Below, piece by piece: positions 1 through 5,400 of a stretch of DNA of 5,400 nucleotides. A model generated the notes under the pieces. The model worked only from the letters and a program-made list of their open reading frames with translations. It made no database searches and was not told the origin of the DNA. Origin of the DNA: ZC4RG30 sp039929265 (GTDB lineage: Bacteria > Pseudomonadota > Gammaproteobacteria > Steroidobacterales > Steroidobacteraceae). The first letter of the stretch is position 1, and each line of letters begins with the position of its first letter. The translations under genes and the position numbers were made by a program. Location of the stretch: NCBI GenBank assembly GCA_039929265.1, contig JBDSRN010000048.1, positions 1 through 5,400 of the forward strand. Direction: 5' to 3'.

Positions 1-2
1 AT

Positions 3-1043
3 CTGTTCACGGAGCCGGTAGACCGCGCGAAGGCGATGGGAGTCTTCGGCTTCGTGTGCTCGGCAGGCGGCAGCATCGGGGTGCTCCTGGGCGGCGTGCT
101 GACCAATGCGCTCGACTGGCACTGGATCTTCCTGGTCAACGTTCCGCTCGGCGTGCTGGTGTTCGCGCTGTGCATGCGACTGCTGCCGCATGCACCGGGC
201 ACCTCGATCAACCGCGACCTCGATGTCGCCGGCGCCGTGTGTGTGACCGCATCCCTCATGCTCGCCGTGTACGCGATCGTCAATGGCAACGACGCGGGGT
301 GGCGTGCGATCCAGACTGTTGCGCTACTGGTCATCGCTCTCGTCCTGCTGGTGATCTTCATCGTCATCGAGGCGCGCGTGCGGGCGCCGCTCATGCCGCT
401 CGGGCTGTTCCGCTCGCGCAACGTCACCACGGCGAACATCGTCGCGGTGCTGTGGGCCGCCGCGATGTTCGCATGGTTCTTCATTTCGGCGCTGTATCTG
501 CAACTCGTGCTCGGCTACAGCCCCTTGCAGGTCGGGCTCGCATTCCTGCCGTCGAACCTGATCATGGGCGCCTTCTCGCTCGGCTTGTCCGCGAAGCTCG
601 TACTGCGCTTCGGTTTCCGTCCGCCGCTGACGATCGGACTGCTCTGCGCGACCGTCGCGCTGCTGCTGTTCGCGCGCGCGCCCGTGCAAGGCGGGTTTAT
701 CGTCGATGTCCTGCCGCCCATGCTGTTGCTCGGCGTAGGGGCAGGAATGGCATTCAATCCATTGCTGCTAGCGGCGATGAGCGATGTGGCGACGAGCGAA
801 TCGGGGCTCGCATCTGGAATCGTCAACACGTCGTTCATGATGGGCGGCGCGCTGGGGCTCGCGATTCTCGCGAGTCTGGCGGGCCTGCGTACACGACACA
901 TGCTCGAAGCCGGCGCGGAACAGATCGTCGCGCTGAACGCGGGCTATCAGCTGGCGTTTCTCGCAGGGGCGTTCTCGGCCGCGGCGGCCATGCTCATCGG
1001 CGCGATGATGCTTCGTACCGCCGCGAGGCGTTCTTCGCACTAG
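3..1043 (+). CDS. DHA2-type (EmrB/QacA) MFS efflux permease, 5'-truncated by window edge
   Basis: This is the C-terminal part of a 14-helix major facilitator drug:proton antiporter. About 346 codons are visible and the frame is open to the left edge, so the true start lies outside the window; the ATG at 36 is internal. The first visible segment holds the antiporter motif C region (GVLLGG), followed by the family-typical WHWIFLVNVPLG. Hydrophobic helices follow to the end, with a charged break (EARVRAPLMPLGLF) before the second half and the conserved late segment GLASGIVNTSFMMGGALG. The usual motif C GP is GV here, a change I believe also occurs in other DHA2 members. The family exports drugs or metabolites across the inner membrane using proton influx; the substrate cannot be read from sequence. 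It converges on the MocR regulator gene, so shared regulation is not implied. Family assignment is secure, specificity unknown. Confidence 0.93.
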   Translation: MFTEPVDRAKAMGVFGFVCSAGGSIGVLLGGVLTNALDWHWIFLVNVPLGVLVFALCMRLLPHAPGTSINRDLDVAGAVCVTASLMLAVYAIVNGNDAGWRAIQTVALLVIALVLLVIFIVIEARVRAPLMPLGLFRSRNVTTANIVAVLWAAAMFAWFFISALYLQLVLGYSPLQVGLAFLPSNLIMGAFSLGLSAKLVLRFGFRPPLTIGLLCATVALLLFARAPVQGGFIVDVLPPMLLLGVGAGMAFNPLLLAAMSDVATSESGLASGIVNTSFMMGGALGLAILASLAGLRTRHMLEAGAEQIVALNAGYQLAFLAGAFSAAAAMLIGAMMLRTAARRSSH

Positions 1044-1072
1044 CCTGTTGCGCCTGCGGGCAATAATATCCA

Positions 1073-1102
1073 ATGGGCACGCCGATGCAGGAAAGTGCCC
1101 GT
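1073..1102. terminator. Weak hairpin between convergent genes, possible terminator
   Basis: GGGCAC at 1075-1080 pairs with GTGCCC at 1095-1100 around a 14-nt loop. As + strand RNA the stem extends by a U-G and an A-U pair to eight pairs. It sits 29 nt after the MFS stop in the gap between the two convergent genes, where a terminator is expected. There is no T-run on either side, so it is not a canonical intrinsic terminator. It may only be a 3' stabilising stem or chance. Confidence 0.25.
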
Positions 1103-1158
1103 GCGCATCAGAAGGCTCACGCCGCCGGGTACGAACTCACCACCAACGGCAGCTCAAA

Positions 1159-2604
1159 TCACCGCCGCGGTGCCGCTCGACGTCTATCGGAAACGGATGC
1201 AGCGGCACTGAGCGACGCGCCCAGTTCGCCAATCGCGGCATCGAAGTCGACAGTCCAGGGATGGCCGCAGTTGATACGCACGCAATTCCTGAACTCGCGT
1301 CGCGGGGAGAAGATCGGCCCTGGCGCAATGCTGATGCCCTTCTGCAGCAGGGCCGCATGCAGCGCGAGCGAGTCGGTTTCGCGCGCGAACTCCAGCCACA
1401 GGAAATAACCTCCGTCCGGTCGCGACACGCGACATGCGCCGCGCAGATGCTGCTGCAGCGAACGCAGCGCCGCGGTCTGTTGCGCGGCCAGCGCAGTACG
1501 CAGGCGCTCGAGATGCGCGTCATATGCATCCTGCTGCAGGAAACTCGCGATACCTTCCTGGATCGGCACGCTGGTGGCCAGCGAGCTCGTGATCTTGCGT
1601 CGCTGGATCGCAGCGGCGAACGGGCCGGCCGCAACCCAACCGAGCCGGTAGCCCGGCGCGAGGCATTTGGAGAACGAGCCGCAGTTGAGCACGAGCCCCT
1701 CCGTGTCGAACGCTTTCACAGGGCGCGGCGCGGCGCCGAAGTGCAGTTCGGCATAGACATCGTCCTCGATGAGCGCGACGTCGTGATGCGCAAGCAGTGT
1801 CGCGAGGTCGGCCTTCTTCTCGTCTGGCATGGTCGCGCCGAGCGGATTCTGGAAGCTGCTCATGAACCAGCACGCACGGATGTCGTTGCGCTCCAGCGCC
1901 AGCGCGAGTGCACCGAGATCCACACCCTCGGAAGGGTGCGTCGGAATTTCGACCGCGCGCAGCCCGAGCGCTTCGATCGCCTGCAAGCACCCATGGAACG
2001 AAGGCGATTCGATCCCCACAAGGTCCCCCGGCTTCGTCAGCACCTGCAGACACAGCGTCAGCGCCTCAAGCGCACCTGCGGTGATGACGATTTCCGCGGC
2101 GGATACGCTCACGCCGCGTCGCAGATAGCGTTGCGCAATCTGACGGCGCAGACCTGCGTGCCCTGATGACACACTTGCCACGCTGCTCCAGGGATCAGCA
2201 CGCCGCGCGGCACTACCGAGATGCCGGGCCAGTTTCGACCACGGAAACAACGACGGCGCGGGGAACGCCGAACCTAGCGGTACGACGCTGCGATCATGCA
2301 CCGAATCGAGGATCTCGAACACGAGATCGCTGACGTCGACCGGGGTTTTGCGGGCACGCGTGCGAGCAATTCCCGCAGGCGTCGTGACAGGCGCTGGAGG
2401 CCGCGCAACGTAGTAGCCAGAACGGGCGCGCGACTCGATCAGGTCGCGCGCCTCGAGTTGCTCGTAGGCACGCATCGCGGTCGCGGGACTCACCTTCCGC
2501 TGCGCACACAACTCGCGAATGGACGGCAGTCGATCGCCGACCGCAAGTGTGCCATCGCCGAGGAGCACCTCGAGCTGCTGCGCCAGTTGCTGGTACAGCC
2601 TCAT
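1159..2604 (-). CDS. MocR-family (GntR-type) PLP-binding transcriptional regulator
   Basis: The 481-aa protein has the MocR two-domain layout. Residues 1-68 are a GntR-type winged helix (GDRLPSIRELCAQRKVSPAT, then RAYEQLEARDLIESR and SGYYV). After a linker, roughly 100-470 form a fold-type I aminotransferase-like domain. Expected cofactor residues are visible: N253-P254 in SSFQNPLG, D281 and Y284 in IEDDVYAEL, the presumed Schiff-base lysine K313 in SFSK, and R443 in the carboxylate-binding position. Length matches the family (about 450-500 aa). The start is supported by GGGAG five bases upstream (2610-2614). It follows the DUF2909-like gene by 16 bp and is probably cotranscribed with it. MocR proteins usually sense PLP, an amino acid or an aldimine and control vitamin B6, taurine, GABA or transport genes. 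Which applies here is unknown. A catalytic aminotransferase is less likely because of the DNA-binding domain. Confidence 0.93.
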   Translation of the reverse strand: MRLYQQLAQQLEVLLGDGTLAVGDRLPSIRELCAQRKVSPATAMRAYEQLEARDLIESRARSGYYVARPPAPVTTPAGIARTRARKTPVDVSDLVFEILDSVHDRSVVPLGSAFPAPSLFPWSKLARHLGSAARRADPWSSVASVSSGHAGLRRQIAQRYLRRGVSVSAAEIVITAGALEALTLCLQVLTKPGDLVGIESPSFHGCLQAIEALGLRAVEIPTHPSEGVDLGALALALERNDIRACWFMSSFQNPLGATMPDEKKADLATLLAHHDVALIEDDVYAELHFGAAPRPVKAFDTEGLVLNCGSFSKCLAPGYRLGWVAAGPFAAAIQRRKITSSLATSVPIQEGIASFLQQDAYDAHLERLRTALAAQQTAALRSLQQHLRGACRVSRPDGGYFLWLEFARETDSLALHAALLQKGISIAPGPIFSPRREFRNCVRINCGHPWTVDFDAAIGELGASLSAAASVSDRRRAAPRR

Positions 2605-2620
2605 CGCCGCTCCCGTGGCT

Positions 2621-2821
2621 TCAGCGTATGCCGTGGGGTTCCATGAACCCGAAAAACCATCCTGCCATCAACAGCGCGAACAACACGACCGATAGGCCAA
2701 TGCGTACCGTGAGCGCGCGCACCATCGCATCCGAGTTGGTCGGCCCCGCAGACATGGCGAACAGCGCCTTGCCCAGGCTTCCGACGATGAACAACAGCAG
2801 CAGTCCAATCAGCATGTTCAT
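2621..2821 (-). CDS. DUF2909-like twin-transmembrane protein, 66 aa
   Basis: This small inner-membrane protein has two hydrophobic helices, about residues 3-23 and 41-60, joined by a short polar loop. The loop ends in RALTVR (35-40), running straight into helix 2, and the C-terminus is a short EPHGIR tail. The order helix, loop, (K/R)ALTxR, helix, and the 60-70 aa length match my recollection of DUF2909 twin-transmembrane proteins, which in Pseudomonas occur among cytochrome c oxidase assembly genes. No cox gene is visible here. The start codon overlaps the upstream gene's stop (ATGA, 2818-2821). A GAGGAG motif at 2830-2835 sits 8 nt before the ATG, so this start is well supported and translational coupling is likely. 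A second in-frame ATG lies two codons later. The molecular function is unknown. Confidence 0.8.
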   Translation of the reverse strand: MNMLIGLLLLFIVGSLGKALFAMSAGPTNSDAMVRALTVRIGLSVVLFALLMAGWFFGFMEPHGIR

Positions 2822-3030
2822 GGCGCAGGCTCCTCGTCACGGGTTCGGCCCTGCTCCGCTGTGCGCTCGGCGCGAATGACGTCCACCACGGTGAACATCG
2901 CGAAACCGAACAGCAGGATCAGCGTCAGGAGCAACCAGCCGAGGCCACCCGCAAGCGCAAACCCCTCGTAGATGCCGATGGCGAGGCCGAGCGTCGTGGT
3001 GACCGCCAGCAGGGGTTTTCCGATTCTCAT
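2818..3030 (-). CDS. Small two-helix membrane protein, unknown function, 70 aa
   Basis: I do not recognise a named family. The sequence begins MRIGKP and has two hydrophobic stretches, about residues 7-23 and 29-50, separated by a small-residue turn with one Tyr-Glu pair. It ends in a charged, probably cytoplasmic tail (about 51-70, rich in R, E, D) closing with EEPAP. There is no signal-peptidase-like motif or metal-binding residue pattern. The ORF is accepted as real because it has gene-like spacing: its TGA overlaps the next start, which carries a good ribosome site inside this gene's 3' end. Its own ribosome site is poor (only CAGG close to the ATG), but no other start is available in frame upstream. 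It is probably the first gene of a unit with the DUF2909-like gene and the MocR regulator. The two small proteins could form a membrane complex; this is inference. Confidence 0.68.
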   Translation of the reverse strand: MRIGKPLLAVTTTLGLAIGIYEGFALAGGLGWLLLTLILLFGFAMFTVVDVIRAERTAEQGRTRDEEPAP

Positions 3031-3052
3031 GGCCTGATGGTGGAGGCAATCT

Positions 3053-3089
3053 GCTCTGCATTACAGATGCAGATTACGCGAAAAATCAG
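3053..3089 (-). promoter_or_regulatory. Candidate promoter with inverted repeat for the small-membrane-protein/MocR unit
   Basis: On the minus strand a TGTAAT hexamer (3060-3065, five of six bases of the -10 consensus) lies 18 bp after CTGATT (3084-3089, three of six of the -35). The expected start would be near 3053, giving a leader of about 23 nt to the ATG at 3030. A perfect 6-bp inverted repeat, CTGCAT and ATGCAG with a 5-bp centre (3056-3072), covers the -10. This would suit an operator. The promoter is a prediction by eye; the repeat is seen directly. Confidence 0.35.
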
Positions 3090-3109
3090 TGACACAGATG
3101 GCCCTCAAG

Positions 3110-3186
3110 TGGCGTCCCCGGCGGGATTTGAACCCACAACCTCACCCTTAGGAGGGGTGCGCGCTATCCAGTTGTGCCACGGGGAC
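3110..3186 (-). tRNA. tRNA-Arg, anticodon CCT (reads AGG)
   Basis: The 77-nt gene folds as a complete cloverleaf on the minus strand. The acceptor stem GTCCCCG/CGGGGAC is perfect, with discriminator G at 3113 and an encoded CCA at 3110-3112. The D arm is GCAC/GCGC with one A-C mismatch (positions 12 and 23). The anticodon stem CACCC/GGGTG is perfect, with loop CTCCTAA and anticodon CCT at 3150-3152. The T arm has GTGGG/CCCGC around TTCAAAT. The CCT anticodon assigns arginine and decodes AGG, normally a rare codon in high-GC proteobacteria. It starts 11 nt after the mmsA stop, so its promoter must lie within the mmsA 3' end or it is processed from an mmsA transcript. I saw no clear intrinsic terminator after it. 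Confidence 0.96.
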
Positions 3187-3197
3187 GTGTGCCTAGT

Positions 3198-4688
3198 CTA
3201 ACGCATGGTTGGCATGACGAAATCAGCCCCGCCCTGTCCTTTGGGCCAGCGTGTGGTGATAGTCTTCAGCCGGGTGTAGAACCGCACGCCTTCCGGCCCA
3301 TGCATGTGATGGTCGCCGAACAGCGATGCCTTCCAGCCACCGAACGAATGGAATGCCATCGGTACTGGGATGGGCACATTGATGCCCACCATGCCGACCT
3401 GGATCCGGTTGGCGAATTCGCGTGCCGCAGCGCCATCACGCGTGAAGATCGCTGTGCCGTTGCCGAATTCATGAGCGTCGACGAGATCCACCGCGCTCGC
3501 GTAGTCGGGCGCACGTACGACGACCAGCACCGGTCCGAAGATCTCTTCGCGATAAATCTTCATTTGCGATGTCACGTGATCGAACAGGCTGCCGCCGAGA
3601 AAAAATCCTTCGTGCGGCACCGCCGTGTCGCGTCCATCCACGACGAGCGTTGCGCCCTGCGCGACTCCGGCGGCGATGTACCCACGCACCTTGTCGAGAT
3701 GCTGCTGCGTCACCAGTGGGCCCATCTCCATCTGCGCATCGGTGCCGGGACCGATGCGGATGGTGCGCACTTTCTCCGCAAGCTTTGCGACCAGTGCATC
3801 GGCGGTTTTCGCGCCGACCGGCACGGCGACGGAGATCGCCATGCAGCGTTCACCCGCGGAGCCATAGGCTGCCCCAATCAACGCGGCGCAGGCGTCGTCG
3901 AGGTCCGCGTCGGGCATGATGATCATGTGGTTCTTCGCGCCACCGAGCGCCTGGGCGCGCTTACCCTGCGCGGTCGCGGTCTGGTAAATGTAACGCGCGA
4001 TCGGCGTCGAGCCGACGAAACTGATTGCAGCGATGTCCGGATGTTGCAGCAACGCGTCCACTGCGTCCTTGTCTCCTTGAATGACGCTGAACACGCCATC
4101 GGGCAAGCCGGATTCCTTCAGCCATTCGCCCATCAGCAGCGACGCGGACGGATCTCGCTCCGAAGGCTTGAGGATGAAACAGTTGCCGCACGCGAGCGCC
4201 ACGGGAAACATCCACATCGGCACCATCGCCGGAAAGTTGAATGGCGTGATGCCCGCAACCACACCGAGTGGCTGACGCAGCGAGTGGCTATCCACGCCCG
4301 TGCCGACATTCTCGGACACCTCGCCTTTCAACAACTGCGGAATGCCGGCGGCAAACTCCACCACCTCGATGCCACGCTGCACCTCGCCACGCGCGTCGGC
4401 GAGCACCTTGCCGTGTTCGGCGGTAATTGCTGCGGCGAGCACATCGACGTTCTCTTCCACGCATCGCAGGAAGCGATTCAACACGCGCGCACGGCGCAGT
4501 GGTGGCGTATTCGCCCAGCCCGCGAACGCCTTTTTCGCAGCCTCTACCGCGAGATCGACCTCCGCCTTGCCGGCAAGCGCAACGCGCCCGGTCTGCTGCC
4601 CCGTCGCCGGATCGAACACCGGCGCCCAGCGCCCGCTCGTACCTGCAACGCGGGCGCCACCCAGGAAGTGCGGAATGTCGATAGTCAT
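3198..4688 (-). CDS. mmsA: Methylmalonate-semialdehyde dehydrogenase (CoA-acylating)
   Basis: The enzyme oxidises methylmalonate semialdehyde (and malonate semialdehyde) with NAD+ and CoA to propionyl-CoA (or acetyl-CoA) plus CO2. This is the last step of valine breakdown and also serves thymine and inositol degradation, in the cytoplasm. The 496-aa length fits the family (about 490-505). Seen in order: the N-terminal HFLGGARVAGTSGR; N151 in TPFNFPAMVPMWM; KPSERDP from K174; the Rossmann FVGSTP near 224-229; QALGGAKNH at 246-254, where ordinary aldehyde dehydrogenases have ELGGK with the general-base Glu; catalytic Cys282 in GSAGERCM; EEIFGP at 381-386; and the MMSDH-typical VPIPVPMAFHSFGGWK near 438-453. 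These separate it from non-CoA aldehyde dehydrogenases. The start fits the family N-terminus, but no good ribosome site is present. No partner mmsB or acyl-CoA dehydrogenase is visible here. Confidence 0.96.
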   Translation of the reverse strand: MTIDIPHFLGGARVAGTSGRWAPVFDPATGQQTGRVALAGKAEVDLAVEAAKKAFAGWANTPPLRRARVLNRFLRCVEENVDVLAAAITAEHGKVLADARGEVQRGIEVVEFAAGIPQLLKGEVSENVGTGVDSHSLRQPLGVVAGITPFNFPAMVPMWMFPVALACGNCFILKPSERDPSASLLMGEWLKESGLPDGVFSVIQGDKDAVDALLQHPDIAAISFVGSTPIARYIYQTATAQGKRAQALGGAKNHMIIMPDADLDDACAALIGAAYGSAGERCMAISVAVPVGAKTADALVAKLAEKVRTIRIGPGTDAQMEMGPLVTQQHLDKVRGYIAAGVAQGATLVVDGRDTAVPHEGFFLGGSLFDHVTSQMKIYREEIFGPVLVVVRAPDYASAVDLVDAHEFGNGTAIFTRDGAAAREFANRIQVGMVGINVPIPVPMAFHSFGGWKASLFGDHHMHGPEGVRFYTRLKTITTRWPKGQGGADFVMPTMR

Positions 4689-4690
4689 AC

Positions 4691-4702
4691 GGTAATAATA
4701 CC
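4691..4702. promoter_or_regulatory. Overlapping divergent -10-like boxes in the 21-bp mmsA-crcB gap
   Basis: The gap between the two ATGs (4689-4709) holds one AT-rich patch. On the minus strand it reads TATTAT (4695-4700), placing a start at about the A of the mmsA ATG. On the plus strand it reads AATAAT (4694-4699), placing a start about 4 nt before the crcB ATG. Each matches five of six -10 bases. Neither has a recognisable -35 at 15-18 bp. A GGTA-N4-TACC inverted repeat spans the patch. Promoters further inside either gene remain possible. Confidence 0.35.
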
Positions 4703-4709
4703 CGCCACC

Positions 4710-5093
4710 ATGCTCACGACACGTCTTGCTGCAGTTTTCATCGGCGCCGGGATCGGCGGGTGCGCGCGCTACACGCTCAGCCTCGCTCTCAATCCGTTGC
4801 TGGTGGGTTTGCCCCTCGGCACACTTGTCGCGAACCTCTTGGGCGGGTACCTCGCCGGACTGGCTGCGGGTTATTTCCTGTTCGCAGCGCAGTTGCCCGA
4901 GGAATGGCGTCTGCTGGCGATGACCGGGTTCCTGGGTGGCCTCACGACGTTCTCGGCGTTCTCTGTAGAAATGGTGGCGCTGCTGCAGGCAGGGCGCACG
5001 GGCCTGGCGCTAGGCGGTATCGCGCTGCACGTCGGCGGTTCCCTGGCGTTGACGGCGCTGGGATTACTCAGCGTGCGGGCGCTGGTGCACTAG
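4710..5093 (+). CDS. crcB: CrcB/Fluc-type fluoride ion channel
   Basis: CrcB (Fluc) is a small dual-topology inner-membrane protein that dimerises into a highly selective fluoride channel and lets fluoride leave the cytoplasm. The 127-aa product has four hydrophobic helices. It carries the family motifs: GGCARY at 16-21, GTLVANLLGGY at 37-47 with the conserved Asn42, and GFLGGLTTFSAFSVE at 73-87, containing the two pore phenylalanines (F81, F84) and the Gly/Thr segment around the central sodium site. The N-terminus (MLTTRLAAVFIGAGIGG) aligns start to start with the E. coli protein as I recall it, which supports this ATG although the frame is open far upstream, antisense to mmsA. No Shine-Dalgarno is visible, and I found no fluoride riboswitch ahead of it; the upstream DNA is mmsA coding sequence. 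Confidence 0.96.
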   Translation: MLTTRLAAVFIGAGIGGCARYTLSLALNPLLVGLPLGTLVANLLGGYLAGLAAGYFLFAAQLPEEWRLLAMTGFLGGLTTFSAFSVEMVALLQAGRTGLALGGIALHVGGSLALTALGLLSVRALVH

Positions 5094-5285
5094 CGAGGGC
5101 AGTGGGAGATCTGTCGCCGGCGTCTACGTTCGAAGGCGAAGCGCGACGAAATGGCAGGCACGTTCTGCGCCGTGCTCCCGCCAGGACTTGGCTGTCCGTA
5201 ATTCTTGATCGCTTACTGTAGAGTTCCTCGAACAGAAAAAATTCTGCTTTTCAAAACTCCAGTTCAATGGGGGAATTACCGAACG
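5094..5285. other. Non-coding stretch after crcB, no gene seen
   Basis: No convincing ORF is present; the best forward ATG (5151) gives only 16 codons. Two small hairpins are visible. GGCACG/CGTGCT at 5157-5162 and 5171-5176 is a 6-pair stem with one wobble and no T-run. CAGAA/TTCTG at 5233-5237 and 5242-5246 is AT-rich and followed by CTTTT, so it might be a weak crcB terminator. From about 5195 the DNA is clearly more AT-rich than the genes around it, which fits a regulatory or 3' flanking role. No promoter could be placed with confidence. Confidence 0.5.
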
Positions 5286-5314
5286 AAAAAGGCCCAGAAA
5301 ACCGGGCCTTTTTT
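5286..5314. terminator. Strong bidirectional intrinsic terminator
   Basis: AAAAAGGCCC (5286-5295) pairs perfectly with GGGCCTTTTT (5304-5313) around an 8-base loop, AGAAAACC. On the plus strand the stem runs into six T; on the minus strand it ends in five T. It can therefore stop transcripts from crcB, 192 bp upstream, and from any gene entering from the right on the minus strand. The symmetric A and T tracts favour a two-way terminator. Confidence 0.9.
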
Positions 5315-5400
5315 GATGCCTACCGGACGTGCCGGAAGCTGCTGGAAGTCAAATGGTGGGCGGAAGGCACTCGAATAGTTTCGAAATACGGCGAGTTGTT

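Noticed and set aside
1048..2166. A 372-codon open frame antisense to the MocR gene
   Set aside because: The translation is Arg- and Gln-rich with no domain, while the opposite strand encodes a full, motif-complete MocR protein.
2837..3061. A 74-codon frame overlapping the 70-aa membrane protein in another minus-strand frame
   Set aside because: The composition is His/Arg/Pro-rich and not membrane-like. The competing frame has proper helices and an ATGA overlap with the next gene.
4600..4709. Possible fluoride riboswitch upstream of crcB
   Set aside because: The 21-bp gap is too short, and the DNA before it is mmsA coding sequence without the recognisable conserved GGNGAUGG-type start of that motif.
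3174..5093. A 639-codon open frame on the plus strand, antisense to all of mmsA and continuing into crcB
   Set aside because: Only the last 127 codons (crcB) look like protein. The rest is rich in His, Arg and Cys with no family features, a common by-product of codon bias in high-GC genes. The real crcB start at 4710 aligns with known CrcB.
5217..5236. CTGT...ACAG around GTTC-CTC-GAAC as a LexA-like site
   Set aside because: The spacing between CTGT and ACAG is 12 bases, not the 8 of the usual proteobacterial LexA box, and no SOS gene follows.
5316..5378. Short ATG frame just after the terminator
   Set aside because: It ends after 20 codons with no ribosome site and no recognisable features.

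Overview
This is a high-GC bacterial chromosomal segment. The dense gene packing, a tRNA-Arg with genome-encoded CCA, an E. coli-like CrcB and a DUF2909-type twin-transmembrane protein point to a high-GC gamma- or betaproteobacterium. The genus cannot be settled from this window, and nothing in it clearly marks a phage, plasmid or transposon.

Layout, left to right. (1) The C-terminal part of a DHA2-type (EmrB/QacA) MFS efflux permease lies on the + strand and is cut by the left window edge. (2) It converges on a MocR/GntR-family PLP-binding transcriptional regulator on the - strand, across a 115-bp gap holding a weak hairpin. (3) Just upstream of the regulator on the - strand are two tiny genes for two-helix membrane proteins: a 66-aa DUF2909-like protein and an unassigned 70-aa protein. 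They overlap by ATGA, and the regulator follows 16 bp later, so the three probably form one transcription unit. A candidate promoter with an inverted repeat over its -10 lies ahead of them. (4) A tRNA-Arg (anticodon CCT) comes next, also on the - strand. (5) It starts only 11 nt after the stop of mmsA, the CoA-acylating methylmalonate-semialdehyde dehydrogenase. (6) mmsA is divergent from crcB, a fluoride channel gene on the + strand, with only 21 bp between the two start codons. (7) The last 307 bp hold no gene that can be supported. They contain a strong bidirectional terminator near 5286-5313 and, beyond it, an 81-bp stretch that could be the 3' end of something entering from the right.

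Functions are mostly housekeeping or accessory metabolism: drug or metabolite efflux, valine/thymine/inositol breakdown through MmsA, fluoride export through CrcB, and decoding of the rare AGG codon. The least explained part is the unit of two small membrane proteins plus a MocR regulator, whose ligand and targets are unknown. The mmsA-crcB gap is also unusual: the two best -10-like hexamers overlap on opposite strands, which would make both transcripts leaderless or nearly so. I see no clear evidence of a large undescribed system here.
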